From assembly GCA_030427965.1 (NCBI GenBank), contig JAUICD010000031.1:1-40124 (forward strand): a stretch of DNA of 40,124 bases, in the 5' to 3' direction. Source of the DNA: Bdellovibrionia bacterium. Lineage in GTDB: Bacteria; Bdellovibrionota; Bdellovibrionia; Bdellovibrionales; JAUICD01. The notes under the pieces were generated by a model. The model was given only the letters and a program-made list of their open reading frames with translations, was not told where the DNA came from and did not search any database. Shown here one piece after another: positions 26,718-34,779 of the stretch. The position numbers and the translations under genes are program-made. The first letter of the stretch is position 1. Each line of letters opens with the position of its first letter.

Positions 26718-28558
26718 AAAAGACGATAAAGTGCCACCTCAAAGATATTTATCGTTATCGAGAACGAGCCCTTCTTACCCGATTCATAAACTTCATTACA
26801 TTCCCATTTAAAATTATCCTTAAAGGGTATCGCCTTTATTTAAAAACAGCTCATGCAATTGCTCAAAAAATTTCTCTTCCACGTCCATTCAACATATTTT
26901 TTCCAAAACCTAGAAAGGTTCGGCGATATGCAAAAAATGGAGAAAATTTAGAATCTTTTTTTATTCGCCTAAATCAACTTGGCATACGCTACTCTCTTTT
27001 ACGTTGGTTTGAAGAACTTCCCAATTGGCCAACTGGTGAAGATATCGACCTTGTAGTTAAAGATGAAGATTTCAAAAAGCTATCCTCAGAGTTCCAACAC
27101 TTCCCAAAAACCCAAGCCTTCGATCTCTACTCTGTTACAGCAAAATCCTCTTGGGACAACTTACCCTACTACCCACCTCATATTGCGCACAAAATAATTG
27201 AAAACCGAGTGCCATACAAAAAGACTTATTTTATACCATCAAAAGAACATCATTTTCTTTCATTTCTCTATCATGTCGTCTATCACAAGGGTGAAAACTC
27301 TGGCTTACCCTTTTCTAACAATGAAGGGGTTGCAAACAAAAAACCAGAACATGACTATCATAAGATTCTAGAAGACTGGGAAGCTCCCTCTGACTTTTCA
27401 AAGTCTGATATAACGTTTCTCTACCTTCACAAATATTTAGAACAGAAAGGGTGGTCTCCCGGCCTAGACACTTTACGCAAACGAGCCGAGCATAGAAAGT
27501 GGGTTCAAAAGCTACTCCCAATACAGCCCAAAAACAATGGAGAACTTGTCGTTTTTTTCATACGAGAACGGACAATACTTCGGGATCGAAATATATTGGA
27601 AACATTTTTCAAAAGAAGATATTTCCTTTTTAGCGAAATTGAACGCATTTGTTTAAATGAAGAAGAACGTGAACGAGCAAAAGCATTTGTTCGAGGTGGA
27701 GAGTGGGGGAAGGGACCTTTTCCAGCCTCGGGAGGGCCACCAGTGGAAATGTGGGTTTTATTTGATTACAATCCATCAAAGCCAAGTGAGAGCATCCTAT
27801 CAAAACAACCTTACCTTTCAAATACCAATATTTACATAAAAGAAACCCTGAGAAACGAAATAAACCGAAACACTTATTGGTGGAACCACTACAACCCAAT
27901 TCACAGTTCAGATGATGAACTCGAGGCGCTTCAATATATCCAAACAACTGTTTCAAAAGAAAAGTATGAACAAATTCGACAAAAAACTAAAGACATACGC
28001 ACCTGTTACTATAGCGCAAACTCCAAACCACTGAGTACACACCAATCCCGTGCAAAGGTTGAAATTGTAAACTTTAATGGGACAAAGGCTGTTCAAAAAA
28101 CTTTTAAGGTTGGAATGGAAAAATACCTTCAACGAGAAATCTTTGCTCACACCCAACTCTCAAAAGACTGCAAGTACATCCCTGATGCACTTGCGGTCGG
28201 TGAAAATTTTTTGATTCTGCCCTTTATTGAAGAATTCTCAAAAAAAGAGAAGCGCCAAGAGAGCCTTCTTGAAAAGCGTAGCCAAATTATTGAGTTCATG
28301 AAATTTATGTATGACAAAGGGTACTGTGTTGTGGACTTTCACCCTCAAAACGTACTTGTAACTGAGAGCCAAATTTATGTTGTCGATTTTGAATTTCTGT
28401 ATCAATACGAGGAAAAACCCAAAAGATTTGTAGATCATTACGATATTAAAGGCCTTCCAAAGTCATTCTCAGGGGATCTACCTCGAGGACACAGAGGCAA
28501 GGGACGAAATATTAAAAACACCTGGCAAAATATTATCGGGGACTTAAAAAAACAATGA
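26714..28558 (+). CDS. Three-domain protein: nucleotidyltransferase-like + NDP-kinase-like + protein/sugar-kinase-like
   Basis: No single family was recognised for this 614-residue protein. Residues 1-75 are basic and partly amphipathic. Residues 78-250 include GIRYSLLRWFEELPNWPTGE then DIDLVV (D110, D112), the paired-Asp pattern of nucleotidyltransferase-fold proteins, and FLSFLYHVVYHKG. Residues 277-410 read like a diverged nucleoside diphosphate kinase: ELVVFFIRERTILRDRNILE, FVRGGEWGKGPFPASGGPP, and NPIHSSDDELEALQYI, matching the NxxHGSD catalytic-His motif (H397). Residues 447-562 resemble a kinase: K462, E475, VVDFHPQNVLV (D541, N546) and VVDFEF (D558). Soluble by sequence. It is coupled to the flippase gene and precedes a GT2 pseudogene, so a role in modifying or activating a glycan precursor is likely. 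Function is inferred only. Confidence 0.7.
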   Translation: MKKTIKCHLKDIYRYRERALLTRFINFITFPFKIILKGYRLYLKTAHAIAQKISLPRPFNIFFPKPRKVRRYAKNGENLESFFIRLNQLGIRYSLLRWFEELPNWPTGEDIDLVVKDEDFKKLSSEFQHFPKTQAFDLYSVTAKSSWDNLPYYPPHIAHKIIENRVPYKKTYFIPSKEHHFLSFLYHVVYHKGENSGLPFSNNEGVANKKPEHDYHKILEDWEAPSDFSKSDITFLYLHKYLEQKGWSPGLDTLRKRAEHRKWVQKLLPIQPKNNGELVVFFIRERTILRDRNILETFFKRRYFLFSEIERICLNEEERERAKAFVRGGEWGKGPFPASGGPPVEMWVLFDYNPSKPSESILSKQPYLSNTNIYIKETLRNEINRNTYWWNHYNPIHSSDDELEALQYIQTTVSKEKYEQIRQKTKDIRTCYYSANSKPLSTHQSRAKVEIVNFNGTKAVQKTFKVGMEKYLQREIFAHTQLSKDCKYIPDALAVGENFLILPFIEEFSKKEKRQESLLEKRSQIIEFMKFMYDKGYCVVDFHPQNVLVTESQIYVVDFEFLYQYEEKPKRFVDHYDIKGLPKSFSGDLPRGHRGKGRNIKNTWQNIIGDLKKQ

Positions 28559-28576
28559 GATTGGAAAGGGGTAACC

Positions 28577-29359
28577 ATAAGCCTTGATCTCTCAGTCATA
28601 ATTCCAACATTCAAAAGAACCGACCAACTCAAAAACCTTCTCAAATCCATCAGCCTTCAAAAGCACCAGCCCAAGTCCATTATTATTGTCAATGATGGAA
28701 GCCCACAACCACCACAAGAAAATGACTTGAAGTCACTCGTAAAAGAAGAGGTTAGTTTTTAGTTGATACTAAATAAATCAAACCTTGGAGCACCTGTAAG
28801 AAGGAACCAAGGAGCAAAACTTTCTAATACGAAATGGACAACATTTGTAGACGACGACTATTGGCTCAGTTCCTATTCATCTGAATTAAAAAACACCCTT
28901 GAAGAAAAATAATCTTATGATCTCATCTATACTGGGGCCTACTATGAAGACGAAAATTAAAAACGAACCAAAGCACTCTCACCTCACTTTGGAAAAGCTT
29001 TATCTGAACTACTGCGAACCAACTTTATTTCCTCACCCGGGGTTGTAGTATCCAGAGCATCTTTTGAACCCTTGGATGGATTTGATGAATCACTCCCCAG
29101 TTCTCAAGATTGGGACATGTGGGTTCGAGTAGCTGAAAATGGACACATATGGTGTATTGAAAAATGTCTCGTCGTTCACAGCCAGCATGGAAATGAACGT
29201 ATTAGCACTTCCCCAAAAACAACTCTAGGGTACAAGATGTTCTATAAAAAACATTTTAAGAAATACCTACAAAACCCTGCTCTGATCTCAACTTTACCCA
29301 AAGCTGTTCTTTATATATTTCTTCCATTAGACATAATTCAATTCTTGCGAGATAAATAA
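28577..29359 (+). pseudogene. Glycosyltransferase family 2 pseudogene (ATA start, three in-frame stops)
   Basis: One reading frame of 260 codons encodes a GT2 (GT-A) enzyme: SLDLSVIIPTFKRTDQLKNL, SIIIVNDGSP, NKSNLGAPVRRNQGA, WTTFVDDDYW (DxD region) and SRASFEPLDGFDESLPSSQD, WDMWVRVAENG. It is interrupted by TAG 28760-28762, TAA 28910-28912 and TAA 28958-28960, with no frameshift. A good ribosome binding site (GGAAAGGGG, 28563-28571) lies 5 bp before ATA 28577, where MSLDLSVII would be expected to start. All four lesions fit single C-to-T or G-to-A transitions (CAG/CAA to stop, ATG to ATA). It lies 18 bp after the fusion gene and would have been the third gene of the flippase operon. The open part from 29072 to the end is only the C-terminal third. 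Confidence 0.88.
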
Positions 29360-29365
29360 ATATCT

Positions 29366-31069
29366 CTATTTTCTGACAAGCTCCTCAAGAGATTTTTCCA
29401 GTTGGAAGTATACAAGATTTCCGCTTTTCGATTTAATTTCCTTAGCAACCCATCTTGTCCTTATCTGATCAAAAAACCTTGCTTGCTGATTTTGTCGAAG
29501 GTCCAATACAAATCGAATTCTATCATGCCCACGACTTGTTGATTGCTTCCTGAGTAGCTCTCTCAAATCTTCAACACTATCTAAAGACTCAACCAGATCA
29601 AAGTCAAATTTACACAAGGATTGAATGTGGCTCGTTTGCGCATGCACTCTTAAAGAGGCGTTTAAGCACAAAGACTTGTCATTAAAAATAATTTTCTCCG
29701 GTATTTTTTCAAAGAAAAATATGTTTTGAATATCTCCCTTGCTTGGAAAAAATCTCCATACAAAATGGGCAGGCCATCGTCCCGAAAAACACAACGCTAT
29801 TAAAAGAGCCCAGATCAATTTCTTCCTATTTCTCTCCCAGCTCATATCCTTCAAAGCCAAAAGAAGACCAAAAAGTAAAAAAGGAAGAATATATGCTTCA
29901 TAATGGCCCCTTAAGGATCTCTGCGTATCAAAGCTGGATATCACATTAATCATAACCATCGGGAATGAAACAAAAAACCATGACCATTTTGTTTTTAAAA
30001 AGAAAATCACTGGGGCAAATAAGAATAGAAGATATTTTAATACCCCCCACTTCAATATTTTCTCAGTTAAGATCATCCACCAAACAGAAGGCATGGTAAC
30101 TAAATTTATCAGAATTTCAGAAAGTGACCCACCAGGTACCCCCATCCTTTTAAAGTGGCCCGCTCCTCCATTTTCAATAGAAAATGCTGGCATTATTAAG
30201 CCAATTCCAATGTAAGCCCAGGCTAAACTAAGCCCAACCAGTACCACAGAAAATTGCATTTTCTGGCGCCTACTCATAGACAAATCATCAGAAAGCCAAA
30301 CCGGAAATAACAAAAAGGGTAAAATAAATGGTCCAATCTCTTTTGAAGCAAGTGCCCCTAACAAAAACACTGAAAACAGTGCTAATTTCTTTTTGTAGAG
30401 TGCAAGAAGCACCAAACAACAAAAAAGAAAACCAAGGTGATCTTCTTTAAAATCCCAAATTGTAAAATACTTGAGGGATTTGTGACAAAGAAAGAGAATT
30501 ACACCATAAAAGAGAATTTTAGAGTTGTCCTTAAGAGGACCAAAAAAGAAAACAACACCTATCCCCAAGAATACCAATATATTCTGCAAAATAATTATAA
30601 ACTCTTCCGACTGAAAATGTTGAGTAACTGGAGCCAGCAAAAGCAAAGTTGCACCGAGATGTTCTCCAAATCGACTCCCACCCTTACATAAATCACATTT
30701 TAAAAGAACTTCATCGAATGGAAAGTGAAGAGATTGATTCACATAGGTCGCATCTAGTGCATGAGTTTTAAAAATCCAATGCTTAAATAGATGTGCAAGC
30801 ATTGCAACTAAGCCAAATACAACTATAAGTAAAAATGCCTTTTTACGAGGATTCTTAAGAAAAAGATTTGTTAAAAACAGATCAACTTGTTCCCATCCAG
30901 CTGAAGTGCCTTTTAACTTTATTGAAATCGCAACCAGTAAAGTGAAGGCCAGTGCCCAAGGGTTTACTACACCGAATTCGATATTTGCCGTTCCCAACTG
31001 GAACTTAAAACCACCAAATATGGTCAAAAATAGAATCATATAAAATAATGCTAGTTCAATTCGCTTCAT
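29366..31069 (-). CDS. DUF2079-family polytopic membrane protein
   Basis: About 567 residues with roughly 10-12 hydrophobic segments and a soluble C-terminal region of about 120 residues. FKTHALDATYVNQSLHFPFD, with FGEHLGATLLLLAPVTQHFQ a little later, matches the conserved opening of DUF2079 proteins, in which an Asp/Gln and a His follow the first helices. This family is thought to be related to GT-C glycosyltransferases, but no activity is established to my knowledge. ATG 31069 (MKRIELALFY) is preferred to ATG 31078 because AGGA lies 8 bp upstream of it. It converges on the GT2 pseudogene (6 bp apart) and diverges from the VTC cassette. Confidence 0.75.
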   Translation of the reverse strand: MKRIELALFYMILFLTIFGGFKFQLGTANIEFGVVNPWALAFTLLVAISIKLKGTSAGWEQVDLFLTNLFLKNPRKKAFLLIVVFGLVAMLAHLFKHWIFKTHALDATYVNQSLHFPFDEVLLKCDLCKGGSRFGEHLGATLLLLAPVTQHFQSEEFIIILQNILVFLGIGVVFFFGPLKDNSKILFYGVILFLCHKSLKYFTIWDFKEDHLGFLFCCLVLLALYKKKLALFSVFLLGALASKEIGPFILPFLLFPVWLSDDLSMSRRQKMQFSVVLVGLSLAWAYIGIGLIMPAFSIENGGAGHFKRMGVPGGSLSEILINLVTMPSVWWMILTEKILKWGVLKYLLFLFAPVIFFLKTKWSWFFVSFPMVMINVISSFDTQRSLRGHYEAYILPFLLFGLLLALKDMSWERNRKKLIWALLIALCFSGRWPAHFVWRFFPSKGDIQNIFFFEKIPEKIIFNDKSLCLNASLRVHAQTSHIQSLCKFDFDLVESLDSVEDLRELLRKQSTSRGHDRIRFVLDLRQNQQARFFDQIRTRWVAKEIKSKSGNLVYFQLEKSLEELVRK

Positions 31070-31077
31070 TCCCCACA

Positions 31078-31140
31078 TCCTAGATCACAGTTTTTTCATT
31101 GTCCCTTTTGGATGCAGGAGGTCGCCACCTGTATCTAGGA
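31078..31140. repeat. Inverted repeat in the divergent promoter region
   Basis: TCCTAGATCACAG (31078-31090) and CTGTATCTAGGA (31129-31140) are inverted copies apart from one extra base, 38 bp apart. The left arm overlaps the first codons of the alternative DUF2079 start. A shared operator for the two divergent transcription units or a transcript hairpin is possible. Confidence 0.5.
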
Positions 31141-31193
31141 GTTACTCAGCACTTTCTATTGACCTTTTGATTCCATTAGGGTCATTTATTCTT

Positions 31194-31946
31194 ATGAAGA
31201 CCATCCGTGTTAAACTCGTTTTTCTCCCAATAACATTGTTTCTTGGAGTTCTTGGGGCTATTTACTTTTCAGGAAGCTCTTCTCAAATTCGACTCTCCAA
31301 TAGTCAAATCCCAGCCTCTGGAGCTGAAAAACTGTATCTCACATTCAAAACTTCAGAGAAGTGTTATGTAACAAATCTAGCTGGATCATCACTGAAAAGA
31401 GGACAAGATCTCAATGATATAAGAGCATCCAGGTGTATCAAAGGATCTGATGGAACATGGCTGATTCAAAACAAAAAAAAACCTTCTTTCTACTTGGCTC
31501 CAATAAGAAATCTTACTCAAAAGCAGATTCTAAAAGCTTTCGATTTCCAATCGAAATATTTTTCAACTTCACTTGTAGAAGTTTATATAAACCGATTCTT
31601 TTCGGGTGGGTTCTTAAAGTTTGAATTTCCAAAAAATAAGTGGAGCAAATACAAATGGAAAAAGAAAAAAAGACACACATTTCTTATAGGCAATACAGAA
31701 GTTAAATATTGCCTTGATACACTAGGACGACCTCAAGCAAACTGTCCAACACCCATCACTCAAACCAAAGCCCCCAAACTCTTTCTAGAAACAATAGAAA
31801 AAATTCAGCTTGAAGACCATCCTCTTGTTTCACTTAAATATTCTGGGACACTGCTGGATATACCAACCACAGTTTATTCAGTTGCTCCAAATAAACTAAA
31901 AAAACTCATTGAAATTGATCAAAAATATGGAACGAAGCTCAAGTGA
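31194..31946 (+). CDS. Hypothetical exported or membrane-anchored protein of the VTC/CotH cassette
   Basis: About 250 residues; not recognised. MKTIRVKLVFLPITLFLGVL, then GAIYFSGSSSQIRL, is a signal peptide or membrane anchor, so the rest should be periplasmic. The mature part is basic, with KNKWSKYKWKKKKRHTFLIG in the middle and few cysteines (SEKCYVTN, SRCIKG, KYCLDTLGRPQANCPTP). ATG 31194 is used because it starts just before the hydrophobic segment; an in-frame TTG at 31167 is the alternative. TTGACC (31159) may be a -35 box. It overlaps the VTC gene (GTGA at 31943), so it is part of the cassette and probably works with it. Confidence 0.75.
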   Translation: MKTIRVKLVFLPITLFLGVLGAIYFSGSSSQIRLSNSQIPASGAEKLYLTFKTSEKCYVTNLAGSSLKRGQDLNDIRASRCIKGSDGTWLIQNKKKPSFYLAPIRNLTQKQILKAFDFQSKYFSTSLVEVYINRFFSGGFLKFEFPKNKWSKYKWKKKKRHTFLIGNTEVKYCLDTLGRPQANCPTPITQTKAPKLFLETIEKIQLEDHPLVSLKYSGTLLDIPTTVYSVAPNKLKKLIEIDQKYGTKLK

Positions 31947-32674
31947 CTCTACTTAGAAATGAATACAAATATATTATTTCAAACGAACAAAAAAACTTTC
32001 TACTAGCCCTATGGTCCCCACACTTGATTGCAGATCCACATACAAACTCAAAAGGCAAAACTCCAATTTTAAGTCTTTATTATGATTCACCAAACTTAGA
32101 TTTTTATTACGAAAAGCTCGATGGAATTCATACTCGAAACAAAATCCGACTTCGTACATACGACTTTGGATTTATTGAAGGAAACCTTATTGTTTTAGAA
32201 ATCAAACAACGCTTTGGGGATCGCATTCGAAAAATCCGAGTATTTGAAAAAAACTTTGCTAACAACCTCTTCAATCTCAATAATTGGATATTTTCTACAC
32301 CTCAAGAAAGAGATTCCTTCAATAACCTAATCTTTAGGTACAACCCAAAAGCAACAGCTCAGGTTTTTTATATAAGAGATGCTTATTTGGAAGACATAAA
32401 TCCAACAACAAGAGTCACCTTCGACACAACTCTAATGGGCTACCACCCAGAAGAAACCGTTACAAAAGACTCGCTCCTCAACAGTGACAGAAGGCTTATG
32501 CCAGATGACATGGCAATCCTTGAGATAAAAAACAACTCTCCAGAACTACCAAAGTGGGCGCTTCAGGGAATAAGACAGCTTGGACTTGTACAAAAATCAA
32601 TTCCCAAATACATATCAGCCATCGAGAAATTAGGAATTGACCAAAATCGGTTGAACGCGGGAGAATTCATTTAG
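31943..32674 (+). CDS. VTC-domain (polyphosphate polymerase-like, triphosphate tunnel) protein
   Basis: A 243-residue protein matching the catalytic tunnel domain of yeast Vtc4. RNEYKYIISNEQKNFLLAL, TPILSLYYDSPNLDFYYEKL, RNKIRLRTYDF and LIVLEIKQRFGDRIRKIRVF give the alternating basic and Glu residues that line the tunnel. LMPDDMAILEIKNNSPELPK and LGLVQKSIPKYISAIEKLGI follow near the C-terminus. Vtc4 makes polyphosphate from ATP; bacterial members are mostly uncharacterised. GTG 31943 overlaps the previous stop. It is followed by DUF4956 and CotH genes, a gene set commonly found together in bacteria. Confidence 0.88.
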   Translation: MTLLRNEYKYIISNEQKNFLLALWSPHLIADPHTNSKGKTPILSLYYDSPNLDFYYEKLDGIHTRNKIRLRTYDFGFIEGNLIVLEIKQRFGDRIRKIRVFEKNFANNLFNLNNWIFSTPQERDSFNNLIFRYNPKATAQVFYIRDAYLEDINPTTRVTFDTTLMGYHPEETVTKDSLLNSDRRLMPDDMAILEIKNNSPELPKWALQGIRQLGLVQKSIPKYISAIEKLGIDQNRLNAGEFI

Positions 32675-33366
32675 TGGAAAATAGAGACCTTTTAGATTTA
32701 TTTGGATTTGGAAAATCTTCAATCTTTTCAGTTGGAGACATGCTTCTGGCAATGAGTGTTTCTGCCGCCCTTTCTCTCATCTACGCCTGGACCTACAAGA
32801 AAACTCACACTGGCCCGAACTATTCACGAGTTTTTCTTTCCTCCATGTTTATTATGAGTGTTTCAACTTCCGTTGTAATGCTCATCATTGGTTCAAATAT
32901 CGCACGTGCCTTCTCTCTTATTGGAGCTCTTTCCATTATTCGATTTAGAACTGCCGTTAAAGATCCACGGGACACTGCGTTTTTATTTGCAGCAGTCGTA
33001 TCCGGGATGGGTTGTGGAACTGGGTTTTATGTACCAGCAATACTCTTGACTCTATTTTTATGTATCATGCTTTTAATTTTAGACAAAGCCAACATTGGTC
33101 AAAAATCTGACCTTTCAACAATATTGAAATTGAATGTAAGTGAATCTACAAAAATAGAAGACTTCAAAGACTCGATGGCTCGAGAGTTTAAAAATATTGC
33201 AGAAATCAACAAAGTTCATAATTACTCAAGCAAGTCCGTCACCTATGTGTTTTCAGCGATTCCTCGATCGAAAAACTCAATTGATTCATTTGAAGCTGAG
33301 TTGAACGGAAAACATGGAATCAACGAGACTAGCGTCTACCAATCTGATCAGTTTGCGCCATTTTAA
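32674..33366 (+). CDS. DUF4956 membrane protein
   Basis: A 230-residue protein with about four transmembrane segments in the first 130 residues and a soluble C-terminal domain. SVGDMLLAMSVSAALSLIYA, FIMSVSTSVVMLIIGSNIAR, AFSLIGALSIIRFRTAVKDP and RDTAFLFAAVVSGMGCG are the conserved DUF4956 core. The GTG start at 32674 shares its first base with the VTC stop (TAGTG), with GGGAG upstream. Function unknown; it is the usual membrane partner in VTC-CotH gene clusters and could be a channel or anchor for the VTC product. Confidence 0.88.
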   Translation: MENRDLLDLFGFGKSSIFSVGDMLLAMSVSAALSLIYAWTYKKTHTGPNYSRVFLSSMFIMSVSTSVVMLIIGSNIARAFSLIGALSIIRFRTAVKDPRDTAFLFAAVVSGMGCGTGFYVPAILLTLFLCIMLLILDKANIGQKSDLSTILKLNVSESTKIEDFKDSMAREFKNIAEINKVHNYSSKSVTYVFSAIPRSKNSIDSFEAELNGKHGINETSVYQSDQFAPF

Positions 33367-33369
33367 TTT

Positions 33370-34722
33370 ATGTCACAAATCTATATAAAAACCACCGTCA
33401 CACTCTTTGTCTTTATTTCCCTCATTGCAATCCTACACATCCCTCAAGTCCAAGCACCAAAACTTAAAATGAAAAATATTGGTTCTATAGAAACCTCGCT
33501 TCCCATCATTCAAATTCAATTTGATACTGTGGATAAGCAATTGGACCGACCCGGATGGTTTCAACTTACAACACCTGAGGGACACACACACACATACCCC
33601 ATTTCTTTGAAACTTGGAGGCAACTCTGCCAAACGATACGATAAACGGCGCTACAATATTCAGTTTTCTAAATCCAAGGATTGGACAAAATCTATAAATC
33701 GTTCGTTTTTTGATTTTCAGTGGGATGATGATTTCATTCTGGACCCCATGTTTGCAGATACACTTTTATTTCGAAACCTTCTCAATCACGAGCTCTACGC
33801 AGAATTCCAGTATTTCAAACCTCTAAAAGGTCGACACGTTGAACTCTTCATCAATGGAGACTACCGGGGTATCTATGTGTTTTCCAACCGTATCGAACGT
33901 AAAAACTTTTCTATGCCTTCATATAAAATCAACACACCTCTTTACGATGCTTTTGATCGCTTGAGAGTTTTGTCAAAATTCAAAATCATTTCTGATTTTG
34001 ACAAACTTGTTCTTAAAACAATTCGAAATATAAATTCTATTATTGAATCTCCTCAAAAGTTAAAGCACTTGTTGTATAAAGCAAAAAATGGGCTTCATGA
34101 CTTCAGCTATCACTCTGCACATCAGTATATTTTGAAAAGCCCAAAACCAGAACAGTTCTCCAAACCAACGAATTTGAATGAATTCATTGATTTTCTTAAC
34201 AAGGCAAACGATGCTGAATTTAAAGATAGTATTTGGAATTATTTTGATAAAGCTCAAACGCTCAACTACATGTGCTTTTTATTCTTGAATGCAGGACTTG
34301 ATAATATTACAGGGAATTATTACCTCATATACAAAAACAACAAGTTCTCTTTTGCTCCCTGGGATCTCGACAATACATTCAATAGTAAGAAAGTTATAAA
34401 TGGAACTGTAAAAGCAAAGATAAATTCATGGGGATATGAAAGAAATTTACTTTTCAAAAGAATTTTAAAAAACTTTTCGGGAGATCTCCTTATATATTGG
34501 AAACGACTTCAAACGGAGCACCTTAGTACAAAATCTTTGTCCCGTCGATTTCAAGAAAAATTTAACCAATTACAAAAAACCGGAGCCTATAAACGAGATC
34601 AAGATAGATGGGGTTACAAATACAATCGAAATGAAGAGCTCCAACAAGCTGTGGACTGGATTCCTAAACGAAAAGAATTTGTCCTTCAAAAACTCTTTTC
34701 TTATAGAAATAAAATACAATAA
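33370..34722 (+). CDS. CotH-like kinase family protein, exported
   Basis: A 450-residue protein with an N-terminal signal peptide or anchor (about residues 8-29). The CotH fold appears as ISLKLGGNSAKRYDKRRYNI (nucleotide-binding basic strand), DTLLFRNLLNHELYAEFQYF, VELFINGDYRGIYVFSNRIE and NNKFSFAPWDLDNTFNS, the last holding the catalytic Asp pair (WDLD). CotH of Bacillus is a spore-coat protein kinase with an atypical protein-kinase fold. In this VTC/DUF4956 cassette the substrate is unknown; location outside the inner membrane suggests phosphorylation of an envelope protein or glycan. It starts 3 bp after the DUF4956 stop. Confidence 0.87.
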   Translation: MSQIYIKTTVTLFVFISLIAILHIPQVQAPKLKMKNIGSIETSLPIIQIQFDTVDKQLDRPGWFQLTTPEGHTHTYPISLKLGGNSAKRYDKRRYNIQFSKSKDWTKSINRSFFDFQWDDDFILDPMFADTLLFRNLLNHELYAEFQYFKPLKGRHVELFINGDYRGIYVFSNRIERKNFSMPSYKINTPLYDAFDRLRVLSKFKIISDFDKLVLKTIRNINSIIESPQKLKHLLYKAKNGLHDFSYHSAHQYILKSPKPEQFSKPTNLNEFIDFLNKANDAEFKDSIWNYFDKAQTLNYMCFLFLNAGLDNITGNYYLIYKNNKFSFAPWDLDNTFNSKKVINGTVKAKINSWGYERNLLFKRILKNFSGDLLIYWKRLQTEHLSTKSLSRRFQEKFNQLQKTGAYKRDQDRWGYKYNRNEELQQAVDWIPKRKEFVLQKLFSYRNKIQ

Positions 34723-34739
34723 GCCCACCAACAGCAGAG

Positions 34740-34771
34740 AAGCATTCTTTATCATTTTTAGTAGAATACTT
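34740..34771. terminator. Bidirectional terminator candidate between convergent genes
   Basis: AAGCATTCT (34740-34748) and AGAATACTT (34763-34771) pair over nine positions with one wobble, loop of 14. It lies between the CotH gene (ends 34722) and the minus-strand membrane gene (ends 34780). T-tracts are weak. Confidence 0.4.
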
Positions 34772-34779
34772 AAAGCAGC

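Noticed and set aside
29072..29359. Short open frame as an independent gene
   Set aside because: It is the C-terminal third of the GT2 pseudogene in the same frame, with no ribosome binding site of its own.
28577..29359. Stop-codon readthrough or reassigned code in the GT2 gene
   Set aside because: TAA, TAG and TGA all end conserved genes in this window, and the start codon is lost too, so a pseudogene is simpler.
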